From Oscillospiraceae bacterium (GTDB lineage Bacteria > Bacillota_A > Clostridia > Oscillospirales > Oscillospiraceae): 11,474 nt of DNA. The stretch's first letter is position 1, and each line of letters starts with the position of its first letter. The stretch lies in the NCBI GenBank assembly GCA_902795095.1, contig CADBKB010000042.1, forward strand, positions 1 to 11,474, given 5' to 3'. Below, piece by piece: positions 1 to 7,116 of the stretch. A program made the translations under genes and the position numbers. The notes under the pieces were generated by a model. The model ran no database searches, was not told where the DNA came from, and saw nothing but the letters and a program-made list of their open reading frames with translations.

Positions 1-22
1 TAAAGAATTTCATGAAATCATG

Positions 23-94
23 ATTGGCTATTTTCATCCGGCCATAATTGGCGATTTCCGCCCGGCCCGGAATGGCTAATTCCGCCCGGCGCTA
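23..94. repeat. Three 24-bp direct repeats, possible IS21-type element end
   Basis: Three imperfect copies begin at 23, 47 and 71 with an exact 24-bp period. Each starts with A[TA]TGGC, runs through an AT-rich core and ends in a CCGGC-rich stretch. Multiple ~20-25 bp repeats of the type TGGC-AT-core-CCGGC are typical of the terminal region downstream of istB in IS21-family elements. I infer that a transposon end lies here with its genes to the left of the window. No transposase codons are identifiable in the window, so the assignment is tentative; a regulatory repeat array for the downstream regulator is the alternative. Confidence 0.5.
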
Positions 95-113
95 ACAATA
101 ATAATATGGATGC

Positions 114-118
114 AGGTG
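114..118 (+). promoter_or_regulatory. RBS that decides a GTG start
   Basis: AGGTG lies 6 nt before the GTG at 125. The ATG at 110 would precede this site and has no Shine-Dalgarno of its own. The protein read from 125 also begins where this small-regulator family normally begins (ISYxPFWxTL). Confidence 0.6.
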
Positions 119-124
119 ATAATC

Positions 125-343
125 GTGATTTCTTACGCGCCGTTTTGGGCTACTCTCAAGCAATCCAAAGAATCGACATATACGTTGATCAACAAACATC
201 ATATTTCCAGTTCAACCATTGATAAACTGAGAAAAAACAAGCCGCTGAATACGACGACGATCAATGATTTATGTAGAATCCTCTGTTGTACGGTTGAGAA
301 GATCATAGAGTATATTCCATCAGATACAGATCAAATTCTTTGA
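125..343 (+). CDS. Small XRE/Cro-C1-family HTH transcriptional regulator
   Basis: A 72-residue protein consisting of one helix-turn-helix domain. It belongs to the compact Cro/C1-type (HTH_26-like) regulators. The family pattern is visible: an ISYxPFWxTL start, STYTLINKHHISSSTIDKLR as the helix-turn-helix region (about residues 18-37), then the TTTINDLCRILCCTVEKIIE segment (about 44-63). It should be a cytoplasmic DNA-binding protein; its target is unknown. I prefer the GTG start at 125 over the ATG at 110 because of the RBS and the family length. The gene is clearly more AT-rich than its neighbours (AAA, ATT, TTG codons), sits next to putative transposon-end repeats and is closed by a strong terminator. 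This suggests acquisition with, or as a remnant of, a mobile element. No convincing promoter is visible upstream. Confidence 0.85.
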   Translation: MISYAPFWATLKQSKESTYTLINKHHISSSTIDKLRKNKPLNTTTINDLCRILCCTVEKIIEYIPSDTDQIL

Positions 344-362
344 TTTTCCAAGAATAATTAAG

Positions 363-403
363 AAAAAAGCTAACTGATTCACAAATAATCAGTTAGCTTT
401 TTT
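363..403 (+). terminator. Rho-independent terminator of the XRE regulator
   Basis: A perfect inverted repeat: AAAAAAGCTAACTGATT at 363-379, a 7-nt loop, then its exact complement ending in six T at 387-403. The A-run and T-run on either side make it potentially bidirectional. It lies 20 nt after the regulator stop. Confidence 0.93.
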
Positions 404-627
404 ATTGCCGCACTACTAAAAAAGGTTTTCTCCCAATCTACCGTAACGCAGGGGATGGTTCGCTGTGTGTGATTTCCAACGAAGGCGTGTGGGCACGCCT
501 CCCTACGGGCTTTTCCAAGGCGCCGCCCTGCAGGAGCGAATGTGCGCAGAAGCCGCCTCACTTGGTCATTGCGAGGCCCCAACGGGGCCGTGGCAATCCG
601 CATCTCTTTTCAGGAAGACGGATTCAA
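404..627. repeat. Gene-free stretch with hairpin-forming interspersed repeats (REP-like)
   Basis: No credible gene lies here. Two palindromic units stand out. At 484-499, GGCGTG and CACGCC flank a TGGG loop, followed by CCTCCCTACGGGC. At 568-597, ATTGC ... GGCCCC-AAC-GGGGCC ... GCAAT forms a long imperfect stem inside the phrase GTCATTGCGAGG ... GGCAATCC. Repeats of the GTCATTGCGAGG/GTGGCAATCC type are widespread dispersed elements in many bacterial genomes, including Clostridia. They lie just downstream of the phosphopantetheinyl transferase stop and may also act in 3'-end formation, though no T-run follows the stem on the minus strand. Short peptides readable through the repeats are not treated as genes. 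Confidence 0.6.
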
Positions 628-1290
628 TCAGCACTTCTCCAGGTCCACCCATTCGACTGTGGGCGGCTCGTCGGGGCCGTTCTGCTCGCAGACGGCGTAC
701 TGGTACTCGTCGGCGGGGTCGAGCTCGAAGAAGCGGTATTCGTTCTTGTCCACGTCTTGACGAATCGTGATCCTGTCGCCGTCCAGGTTGATGGCAAATG
801 CGCCCAGGGGGAGGGTCAGGCCCAGGCCGGTGGCCTTGAGGAAGCTCTCCTTCAGCGCCCAGAAGCGGGTGAACAGGGCGTCGCGCTCGCTCTCCGGCGC
901 GGCCAGGATCCGCTCGTATTCCTCCGGGGCGAAGAACCGCTCCGCCACCTGGGCGCCGCGGCGGCCGCGGCGCTCCACGTCGCAGCCCACCCGGTACTCG
1001 GAGATCACGCACATGGCCCGGTCGCCGGCATGGGCCAGATTGAAGTGGATCCCCGGATCCCCAGCCAGGCGGGGCTTGCCGTACGGGCCGTAGACAAAGA
1101 TCTCCCCATCTGCGCCGGCCTCCGACAGCGCCCGGCGCAGCAGCGCCCCCGCGGCCAGAGCCCGCCGCCGGTCGCCGGAAAACCGCATCCGGTCGATGCG
1201 GCGACGCCGCGCCGCGTCCGTCTGCTCATACAGCCGCGCATACAGCTCCCGCCCGCGCAGGGCGGAGGCGTCGGCAATGTAGATCTTCAT
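628..1290 (-). CDS. Sfp-type 4'-phosphopantetheinyl transferase superfamily protein
   Basis: A 220-residue cytoplasmic enzyme expected to move the 4'-phosphopantetheine arm of coenzyme A onto a serine of an acyl- or peptidyl-carrier protein. Family motifs occur in order: YGPYGKPRL (68-75), IHFNLAHAGD (81-90, usually FNLSHS), VGCDVERRG with Mg-binding D104 and E106 (101-109), RFFAPEEY (118-125) and FTRFWALKESFLKATGLGL with E148 and K152 (140-158). The two-lobe length of about 220 fits Sfp/HetI/AcpT rather than the short AcpS. The ATG has GGAGG about 10 nt upstream. No NRPS, PKS or carrier protein lies in the window, so the partner is unknown; it could serve fatty-acid ACP or a distant secondary-metabolite cluster. 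It is transcribed divergently from gap. Confidence 0.92.
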   Translation of the reverse strand: MKIYIADASALRGRELYARLYEQTDAARRRRIDRMRFSGDRRRALAAGALLRRALSEAGADGEIFVYGPYGKPRLAGDPGIHFNLAHAGDRAMCVISEYRVGCDVERRGRRGAQVAERFFAPEEYERILAAPESERDALFTRFWALKESFLKATGLGLTLPLGAFAINLDGDRITIRQDVDKNEYRFFELDPADEYQYAVCEQNGPDEPPTVEWVDLEKC

Positions 1291-1316
1291 CCCTTTCGCC
1301 CCTCCGTTTTTCTTCT

Positions 1317-1345
1317 ATCATAGCCTTTTTTCCGTGTTTTTTCCA
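1317..1345 (-). promoter_or_regulatory. Putative sigma-A promoter of the phosphopantetheinyl transferase
   Basis: On the minus strand TGGAAA (1345-1340) and TATGAT (1322-1317) are separated by 17 nt. The -10 lies 26 nt upstream of the ATG. The -35 is a weak match. Confidence 0.5.
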
Positions 1346-1415
1346 CTGTTTTTTTCTTGCTGCAAAAGGATCAAAAAATAAGTATAAAAATATTGGATTT
1401 TATGAAAAATACCAC

Positions 1416-1444
1416 TTGTAACGGGACCCAAAGTAGGATATAAT
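1416..1444 (+). promoter_or_regulatory. Sigma-A promoter of gap
   Basis: TTGTAA (1416-1421) and a perfect TATAAT (1439-1444) lie 17 nt apart. The start codon of gap is 76 nt beyond the -10, leaving a leader of about 70 nt with only a small ACGC/GCGT hairpin near 1479-1489. No longer regulatory RNA is recognised in it. Confidence 0.85.
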
Positions 1445-1520
1445 TGTGAATGGTCTAAAGAACACACCAGTATCATAACGCCCTGCGTGTGAATCGACTG
1501 ATATTTAAGGAGGAAAAAAC

Positions 1521-2534
1521 ATGTCCGTAAGAGTTGCTATCAATGGTTTTGGCCGCATTGGCCGTCTCGCGTTCCGTCAGATGTTCGGCGCTGAGGGCTA
1601 CGAAGTCGTCGCCATCAACGATCTGACCTCCCCCAAGATGCTCGCGCATCTGCTGAAGTACGACTCCACCCAGGGCACCTATGCTCTGGCCAGCACCGTT
1701 GAAGCCGGCGAAGACTACATCGTCGTCGACGGCAAGAAGATCACCATCTATGCCAAGGCCAACGCCGCTGAGCTGCCCTGGGGCGAGCTCGACGTGGACG
1801 TCGTCCTGGAGTGCACCGGCTTCTACACCAGCAAGGCCAAGGCTCAGGCGCACATCGACGCCGGCGCCAAGAAGGTCGTCATCTCCGCTCCCGCCGGCAA
1901 CGACCTGCCCACCGTCGTCTACAACGTCAACCATAACATCCTGACCAAGGAAGACACCATCATCTCCGCCGCTTCCTGCACCACCAACTGCCTGGCTCCC
2001 ATGGCCAAGGCCCTGAACGACCTGGCTCCCATCCAGTCCGGCATCATGTGCACCATCCACGCCTACACCGGCGATCAGATGACCCTCGACGGCCCCCAGA
2101 GAAAGGGCGACCTGAGAAGATCCCGCGCTGCCGCTGTCAACATCGTTCCCAACAGCACCGGCGCTGCCAAGGCCATCGGCCTGGTCATCCCCGAGCTGAA
2201 CGGCAAGCTCATCGGCGCTGCCCAGCGTGTTCCCACCCCCACCGGCTCCACCACCATCCTCTTCGCCGTTGTGGAAGGCGACGTCACCGTTGATCAGATC
2301 AACGAGGCCATGAAGGCCCAGTCCAACGAGTCCTTCGGCTACAACACCGACCAGATCGTCTCCTCCGACATCATCGGCATGACCTTCGGCTCCCTGTTCG
2401 ACGCCACCCAGACCATGGTCAAGCCCGTCGGCAACGGCACCACCGAGGTTCAGGTCGTTTCCTGGTACGACAACGAGAACTCCTACACCTCCCAGATGGT
2501 CCGCACCATCAAGTACTTCGCCGAGCTCGGCTAA
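1521..2534 (+). CDS. gap: Glyceraldehyde-3-phosphate dehydrogenase (type I, NAD-dependent)
   Basis: A 337-residue glycolytic enzyme that oxidises and phosphorylates glyceraldehyde-3-phosphate to 1,3-bisphosphoglycerate with reduction of NAD+, as a cytoplasmic tetramer. The N-terminal Rossmann motif [13 protein letters not shown] is at 7-19. D34 in AINDLT is the residue usually linked to NAD rather than NADP preference. The active-site signature [12 protein letters not shown] puts the catalytic cysteine at 153, with the partner histidine at 180 (CTIHAYT). The C-terminal SWYDNENSY motif is intact and the length is normal. AAGGAGG (1507-1513) precedes the ATG by 7 nt. Codon choice is highly biased (AAG, ATC, CTG, ACC), as expected for a highly expressed gene. 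It is monocistronic, with its own promoter and terminator; no other glycolytic gene (pgk, tpi) follows. Confidence 0.98.
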   Translation: MSVRVAINGFGRIGRLAFRQMFGAEGYEVVAINDLTSPKMLAHLLKYDSTQGTYALASTVEAGEDYIVVDGKKITIYAKANAAELPWGELDVDVVLECTGFYTSKAKAQAHIDAGAKKVVISAPAGNDLPTVVYNVNHNILTKEDTIISAASCTTNCLAPMAKALNDLAPIQSGIMCTIHAYTGDQMTLDGPQRKGDLRRSRAAAVNIVPNSTGAAKAIGLVIPELNGKLIGAAQRVPTPTGSTTILFAVVEGDVTVDQINEAMKAQSNESFGYNTDQIVSSDIIGMTFGSLFDATQTMVKPVGNGTTEVQVVSWYDNENSYTSQMVRTIKYFAELG

Positions 2535-2564
2535 TCAAATCATCCGCCGCGCAAGCGGTCCCCG

Positions 2565-2595
2565 GGAAGGCGGCCATCGGCCGCCTTCCTTGTTT
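2565..2595 (+). terminator. Rho-independent terminator of gap
   Basis: An 11-bp perfect stem, GGAAGGCGGCC (2565-2575) with GGCCGCCTTCC (2579-2589), a 3-nt ATC loop, then TTGTTTT. It begins 30 nt after the gap stop codon. Confidence 0.95.
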
Positions 2596-2660
2596 TATTC
2601 ATTGGGTAAACCGTTCGCAGGATTTTACATACATTTCATACAACTTAAGGAAAATATACG

Positions 2661-2688
2661 TTGCATTTTTCTAATAAAATGATATAAT
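2661..2688 (+). promoter_or_regulatory. Sigma-A promoter of the TetR-type gene
   Basis: TTGCAT (2661-2666) and TATAAT (2683-2688) are 16 nt apart in AT-rich DNA. The region between the -10 and the start holds TTAATTAA (2709-2716), an 8-bp palindrome, but nothing long enough to call a TetR operator with confidence. Confidence 0.8.
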
Positions 2689-2725
2689 AGATTTGTAATT
2701 ATCATACGTTAATTAATGAGCACGG

Positions 2726-2731
2726 AAGGAG
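2726..2731 (+). promoter_or_regulatory. RBS that decides the TetR-type start
   Basis: AAGGAG lies 8 nt before the ATG at 2740. The in-frame ATG at 2716 lies upstream of this site and has no Shine-Dalgarno, so 2740 is the better start. Confidence 0.75.
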
Positions 2732-2739
2732 TATTACCC

Positions 2740-3270
2740 ATGCCGAAGGCGATTGACGATCTTTATAATACCATTCTCCGGGAGTCCCGTCCCATCCTGA
2801 TCTCTCACGGTTACGAGCAGCTCACTATCCGCTATGTTGCCCGTATCTGCGGCGTCGCCGTCGGCACGGTGTATCGCTATTTCGACTCCAAGGACGCGCT
2901 TGTATCTGAGATCCTGCGCAATGACTGGGAGCCCACCCTGGAGCAGATGCGCAGCGCTGCGCAGAATGTGGATGCTCCCATCGAAGGCCTGCGACTCATC
3001 AGCGAATACATCCGCACCTTTATCGCCCAGTATTCCAAGGCCTGGTCGGAATATCGCACGATCTTCCGCTATTCTCCCGCCCTGTCCGAGGCGCATGAAT
3101 TCTTCGTCAAGGATATCTGCTCCGTCATCCATCCGATGATGCTGCGCTTCTTCCCGGACTATAACCCCGTGGTATCGGACTTCATGGCCAGCACCATCCT
3201 CATGGCCTCCGCCGAACCTGAGACCACCCTCACCAATCTGCGTCCCGTTTTCGAGAAGCTCTGCTGCTGA
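2740..3270 (+). CDS. TetR/AcrR-family transcriptional regulator
   Basis: A 176-residue cytoplasmic one-component regulator. The N-terminal helix-turn-helix is clear: LTIRYVARICGVAVGTVYRY at residues 28-47 followed by FDSKDAL, the TetR_N signature. The rest is a helical ligand-binding/dimerisation domain of unassigned specificity, ending in LCC. It is slightly shorter than the usual 190-210 residues when started at 2740, but the DNA-binding domain is complete. The gene stands alone between terminators, with its own promoter. Its target is not evident: neither gap upstream nor the protease downstream carries an obvious shared operator. TetR regulators often repress their own promoter or an adjacent gene, so the protease operon starting about 250 nt downstream is a possible target, but this is only inference. 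Confidence 0.88.
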   Translation: MPKAIDDLYNTILRESRPILISHGYEQLTIRYVARICGVAVGTVYRYFDSKDALVSEILRNDWEPTLEQMRSAAQNVDAPIEGLRLISEYIRTFIAQYSKAWSEYRTIFRYSPALSEAHEFFVKDICSVIHPMMLRFFPDYNPVVSDFMASTILMASAEPETTLTNLRPVFEKLCC

Positions 3271-3320
3271 ACCGGCGCCGCGCAGCCCCGCCGCGGTCTC
3301 TCGCTTCACACTCCCCGCGT

Positions 3321-3388
3321 TTACTTACCCGGCACCCACTGCGTTACTTCCCCGGCACCCACTGCGTTACTTCCCCGGCACTCCCGCT
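3321..3388 (+). repeat. 23-bp tandem direct repeat, nearly three copies
   Basis: Copies begin at 3321, 3344 and 3367 with a 23-bp period. The first two differ at one base (TTACTTACCC versus TTACTTCCCC) and both end GGCACCCACTGCG. The third matches up to CCCCGGCAC and then diverges. The array fills the space between the TetR-type stop and its terminator. There are no spacers, so it is not CRISPR. It may be slipped-strand duplication or a binding array. Confidence 0.85.
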
Positions 3389-3397
3389 GTGTTTTCC

Positions 3398-3434
3398 GCC
3401 GCCTGTCGGTTCCCGCCGACCGGCGGCTTTTTTT
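3398..3434 (+). terminator. Rho-independent terminator after the TetR-type gene
   Basis: GCCGCC-T-GTCGG (3398-3409) pairs with CCGAC-C-GGCGGC (3416-3427) across a 6-nt loop with one mismatch, followed by seven T. Confidence 0.92.
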
Positions 3435-3457
3435 ATCCCGTTTTTTTCGCATGGCTC

Positions 3458-3485
3458 TTGAGAAGGTTGATTTTTCTGATATAAT
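3458..3485 (+). promoter_or_regulatory. Sigma-A promoter of the protease operon
   Basis: TTGAGA (3458-3463) and TATAAT (3480-3485) are 16 nt apart. The -10 lies 34 nt upstream of the start at 3520, giving a short leader. Confidence 0.82.
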
Positions 3486-3507
3486 AGAGGAAAATCCCGA
3501 TTTGGAC

Positions 3508-3512
3508 GGAGG
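3508..3512 (+). promoter_or_regulatory. RBS that decides the subtilase start
   Basis: GGAGG lies 7 nt before the ATG at 3520. The ATG at 3451 is in frame but lies upstream of the promoter -10, and starting there would bury the signal peptide. Confidence 0.85.
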
Positions 3513-3519
3513 TGCGCAG

Positions 3520-6500
3520 ATGAAACGGATCCTGCTTGCTCTGGCGGCTGTGCTGAGCCTGTGCGTCCTTCTGTCCCTGAGCGCAGGCGCCGCCGACGGC
3601 TACCTCGTTCAGATCTCCCAGGCTCGGCTCCCTCTGGTCCGGGCGATGGACGTGGAGCTCACCCCCGCCTGCGACGGCGTCTGGCTTGTGTCCGACGCCC
3701 GGGATCTGGCCGTCCTGCGCAGCGCCGGGGCCGTGATCTACGCCGAGCCCAATGAGGCCCTCGAGCTCGACGCCGCCTGGAACCTTGAGGCCATTCATGC
3801 CGCGGCCGCCTGGGAGCATACGGACGCCGCCGGCGATTACGACCGCCGCGGCAGCGACGTCACCGTCGCCGTCGTGGATTCCGGCATCCAGGCGGACCAC
3901 GCAGATCTGAATTCCGCGAACATCCTGCCTTATAAGGACTACGGCAACAATGAAAACGGTGTGGATATCTGGCACGGCACCTTCGTTGCCGGCATCATCG
4001 CCGCGCAGCTCGACAACGGCACCGGCGTCGACGGCGTGGCTCCGGACGTCACCCTGCTGCCCGTGACCGTCACCTCCGGCGGCACCTCCGATACCTTCAC
4101 CGCCATCCGCGGCATAGAATACGCCGCCAACAACGGCGCCGACGTCATCAACCTGAGCATCGGCAGCCAGCAGGATTCCCTGTTTCTCCAGCGCACCTGC
4201 CGCAGCGCGGCGCAGAAGGGCGTCATTCTGGTGGCCGCCGCCGGTAACTATAAATCCGGCGAGACCCCCGGGGAGAAAAACGTCGTCTATCCCGCGGGCT
4301 ACGACTATGTGGTGAGCGTATCCGGCTGCAAGCAGACGGTGGACGGGCCGGTCTTCGCCGACGAATACTCCTATTTCAACAGCGCCATCGACGTCTGCGC
4401 CCCGGGCAGCAAGATCCGCTCCCTCTATCTGGAGGGCAGCACCGCCATGGCCAGCGGCACCTCCTTCGCCGCTCCCACGGTCTCCGCCATGGCCGCTGTT
4501 GCCAAGCAGGCAAACCCCGCCATCGACACCGGGATCTTCCTGTCCCTCCTGGAGGCCACCTGCACCGACCTGGGCGACCCGGGCCGGGACGTCTACTACG
4601 GCCGGGGCCTGGTAGATATGGACGCCTTCGTGGCAAAGCTCGACGAGCAGTACCCAATCCGCTACATATCCGACATTGACCCCGAAACCGTCGAAGGCGA
4701 GCTCCGGACCTCCTATTGCATTGCCGACGGGGACATTCCTCTGCCCGTCCTTTCCAGCTCCGGCTGGCGCTTCCTGGGCTGGTACGAGGATCCGCAGTTC
4801 ACCGGGAAGCCCGTGGAGGTCCTTCCCACCGCCAGCATGGGCGAGCGCAGCTACTATGCCAAATGGGAGCAGCTTCCCAACACGGCCCCCGTCGCTCTCC
4901 CGACGGCGCCGGTCTCCGGCGAAGCCGCCCCCGCTTCCCTGGACGCCGTCACCCCCGCGATCGCCTACAGCGCGGACGTGTCCGCCTGGTTCACCGATCC
5001 CGACGGCGACGCGCTGACCTATGAGATCATCGCCGGTCCCGGCAGCCTGGACGGAAGCCTGGACGGCAGCCGCCTGACCTGCATTCCCTCCCCCGAAGAC
5101 GCCGAAACCGAGCGTACCGTCACCGTCCGGGCCGCCGACAGCTTCGGCCACAGCGCCGAGCACACCGTCACGGTCCGTGTCGGTCCCCTGCCTCCCAGTC
5201 AGCCGGCCCTGGCCCAGGCCCCGCCGGAGGTCCTCTACGATCCGCCGACGACGCTCTCCCTGACCTTGAGCCTCTATGGCAGCCGGGTGACCGGCGTCAG
5301 CCTGGACGGGAGCGCCCTGGACTGGCGCATGGAGGCCGAGATCCTGCACATTGAGATCCCGGCGTCGGCGGAGGGCGCCCATAGCCTGACGGTGGAATTC
5401 GACACAGGCGCGCCCATCACCCTGCCGCTGCAGGTGCGCACCGAACCCTATATCCGCGTGCGCGACGACGCCCCCACGGAGGGCAGCGCCTCTCCCCCTT
5501 CCCTGGACGGCATTTCCTCCGCCACCCCCTACAGCGCGGACGTGTCCGCCTGGTTCTCCTCGACACAGGAGCAAGCCCTGCAATATGAAAAGACCGCGGG
5601 CCCCGGTACGCTGACGGGCTCGTATTACCTCTTTAATCCCACCGCCGCCGACGCCGATACCGACGCCCCGTTCACCGTCCGGGCCAGCGACGGCCTGGGC
5701 CACAGCGCCGAGCACACCGTCACCATCCATGTCAGCCCTCTGCCCCTCAGCCAACCGACCCTGGAGGATCCCGACGACAGCATCGCCCTGGACCTCTGCC
5801 GGGCGCCGGATCGGGTGGCGGTGGATCTGCGCCTGTACGGCGCCCAGGTCACGGCGGTGCGTCTGGACGAGACGGCCCTGGACTGGCGCGTGCGGGGGGA
5901 AACCCTGTATGTGACCGTTCCGCCCCTGGGGCCGGGGAACTATGACGTCATCATTGAATGCGACGCGGGCGTGCCCATCGTCTGGCCCTGGCATGTCTTC
6001 TACAGCGTGCCGGGCCCGGCCGTTCTCGCCGACGCTCCCGCGCAGGCGGAAGCCGCCCCGGCCTCTGCCGACGGCAGCGTACCCGCCGTGACCTTTGCGG
6101 CGGACGTCAGCGCCTGGTTCACCGGTACGGAGCTGCAGTATACCCTGGTCTCCGGCCCCGGCAGCCTGGACGGTGCGAGCTTCCGCTTCACCCCCTCCGC
6201 CGATGACGCCGGATCCGACTGGCCCGTCACCCTGCGGGCGGAGGACGCCTACGGCCGCAGCGCCATGCACACCGTGCTCCTGCGCGTCGGTCCTGTCCCC
6301 GCCGGCCTGCCTGTGCCGGACGCTCTGACCCTGACCGACTGCGCCCTGCCCGCCGAAATCAGCGCCGCCCTGGCGCCGCACAGCGCCGAGCTTACGGCCG
6401 TTCGCCTGGACGGTCAGCCGCTGGACTGGCGCCTGGAGGAGGGCTGCGTGGTTGTCGCCGCGCCCGGGCTCGCTCCGGGGGATTATGACGTCACTCTGGA

Positions 6501-7116
6501 ATACGACGCCGGCGCGTCCGTCCTCTGGCACTGGCACGTGGCCCGGTGTCCCAGCGCCCGCTACCGGGATATCGACCGGGGGCCCTGGTATCACGAACCC
6601 GTGGACTGGGTCACGGCGCAGGGCTTGATGAACGGAATGGCCGCGGATCGCTTCGAGCCCCAGGGCGGCGTCACCCGCGCCATGCTGGTCACGGTGCTCT
6701 ACCGCGCCGCCGGCAGTCCCGAAGCGCCGGAGCGTTCGCCCTTCACCGATGTGGCGGCGAACCGCTACTACTCCGACGCCGTGGCCTGGGCCGCGGAGGC
6801 GGGCGTCGTCAACGGCATGGCCCCGGACCGCTTCGCCCCCGACGCGCCCATCACCCGCGAGCCGCTGGTGACGATCCTCTTCCGCTACGCCGGCGACGAC
6901 GGCAGCCGCGCCGATCTCAGCGCCTTCCCCGACGCCGACGCGGTCAGTCCCTATGCCCGGGAGGCCATGGCCTGGGCGGTGGAACGGGGCATCGTGAACG
7001 GTGTGGGCGGTTCCGACAGCGCCACCCTTTCCCCCCGCGCCGGAGCCAGCCGCGCCCAGGTGGCGGCCATCCTCATGCGGTATCTGACCGCAGACCCCGG
7101 GGAGGTGCCCCAATGA
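3520..7116 (+). CDS. Secreted S-layer-anchored subtilisin-like serine protease (S8, InlB-like repeat, three Ig-like repeat units, three SLH domains)
   Basis: A 1198-residue exported protease. Residues 1-25 form a signal peptide (MKRILLALAA, then a hydrophobic core to SAGAA). About 27-95 is a degenerate prodomain ending WNLEAIHAAAAWE. The S8 domain (about 105-375) holds the complete triad: D120 (VAVVDSGI), H152 (WHGTFVAGIIA) and S315 (GTSFAAPT), with oxyanion N243 (AAAGN). An InlB B-repeat-like module (about 381-449) shows GWRFLGWYEDPQFTG and YYAKW. Three Ig/cadherin-like units follow (462-1013). Three SLH domains (about 1015-1060, 1074-1122, 1131-1191) should hold the protein non-covalently on cell-wall polysaccharide. 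The product therefore probably cleaves extracellular or surface proteins near the wall; its substrate is unknown. It is the first gene of an operon and overlaps the next gene by 4 bp. Only the first Ig-like unit keeps the calcium-type DPDGD motif. Confidence 0.95.
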   Translation: MKRILLALAAVLSLCVLLSLSAGAADGYLVQISQARLPLVRAMDVELTPACDGVWLVSDARDLAVLRSAGAVIYAEPNEALELDAAWNLEAIHAAAAWEHTDAAGDYDRRGSDVTVAVVDSGIQADHADLNSANILPYKDYGNNENGVDIWHGTFVAGIIAAQLDNGTGVDGVAPDVTLLPVTVTSGGTSDTFTAIRGIEYAANNGADVINLSIGSQQDSLFLQRTCRSAAQKGVILVAAAGNYKSGETPGEKNVVYPAGYDYVVSVSGCKQTVDGPVFADEYSYFNSAIDVCAPGSKIRSLYLEGSTAMASGTSFAAPTVSAMAAVAKQANPAIDTGIFLSLLEATCTDLGDPGRDVYYGRGLVDMDAFVAKLDEQYPIRYISDIDPETVEGELRTSYCIADGDIPLPVLSSSGWRFLGWYEDPQFTGKPVEVLPTASMGERSYYAKWEQLPNTAPVALPTAPVSGEAAPASLDAVTPAIAYSADVSAWFTDPDGDALTYEIIAGPGSLDGSLDGSRLTCIPSPEDAETERTVTVRAADSFGHSAEHTVTVRVGPLPPSQPALAQAPPEVLYDPPTTLSLTLSLYGSRVTGVSLDGSALDWRMEAEILHIEIPASAEGAHSLTVEFDTGAPITLPLQVRTEPYIRVRDDAPTEGSASPPSLDGISSATPYSADVSAWFSSTQEQALQYEKTAGPGTLTGSYYLFNPTAADADTDAPFTVRASDGLGHSAEHTVTIHVSPLPLSQPTLEDPDDSIALDLCRAPDRVAVDLRLYGAQVTAVRLDETALDWRVRGETLYVTVPPLGPGNYDVIIECDAGVPIVWPWHVFYSVPGPAVLADAPAQAEAAPASADGSVPAVTFAADVSAWFTGTELQYTLVSGPGSLDGASFRFTPSADDAGSDWPVTLRAEDAYGRSAMHTVLLRVGPVPAGLPVPDALTLTDCALPAEISAALAPHSAELTAVRLDGQPLDWRLEEGCVVVAAPGLAPGDYDVTLEYDAGASVLWHWHVARCPSARYRDIDRGPWYHEPVDWVTAQGLMNGMAADRFEPQGGVTRAMLVTVLYRAAGSPEAPERSPFTDVAANRYYSDAVAWAAEAGVVNGMAPDRFAPDAPITREPLVTILFRYAGDDGSRADLSAFPDADAVSPYAREAMAWAVERGIVNGVGGSDSATLSPRAGASRAQVAAILMRYLTADPGEVPQ
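4903..6558 (+). repeat. Three coding repeats of about 564 bp inside the subtilase
   Basis: Units correspond to residues 462-649, 650-837 and 838-1013. The anchor ADVSAWF occurs at 485-491, 673-679 and 861-867, a period of exactly 188 residues. A second anchor, LDWR, occurs at 600, 787 and 968. Units 1 and 2 share a 29-bp identical DNA stretch at 4964-4992 and 5528-5556 and a second identical stretch around GGCCACAGCGCCGAGCACAC, indicating recent duplication or conversion. Unit 3 is more diverged. Confidence 0.88.

Noticed and set aside
379..603. Minus-strand 74-residue open frame
   Set aside because: Made entirely of the hairpin repeats and a terminator arm; the kind of spurious peptide such repeats generate.
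469..1323. Plus-strand open frame over the phosphopantetheinyl transferase
   Set aside because: Starts inside the interspersed repeat and mirrors a gene with clear motifs on the minus strand.
2700..2720. TetR operator at TTAATTAA
   Set aside because: Only 8 bp of palindrome; too short and AT-simple to support an operator call.
3321..3388. CRISPR array
   Set aside because: The repeats are directly tandem with no spacers, and no cas gene is present.
6546..7112. Upstream extension of the papain-like gene over the SLH region
   Set aside because: It reads the SLH coding DNA in the wrong frame as Arg/Gly-rich sequence; the 7113 ATG has the RBS and stop-start overlap.
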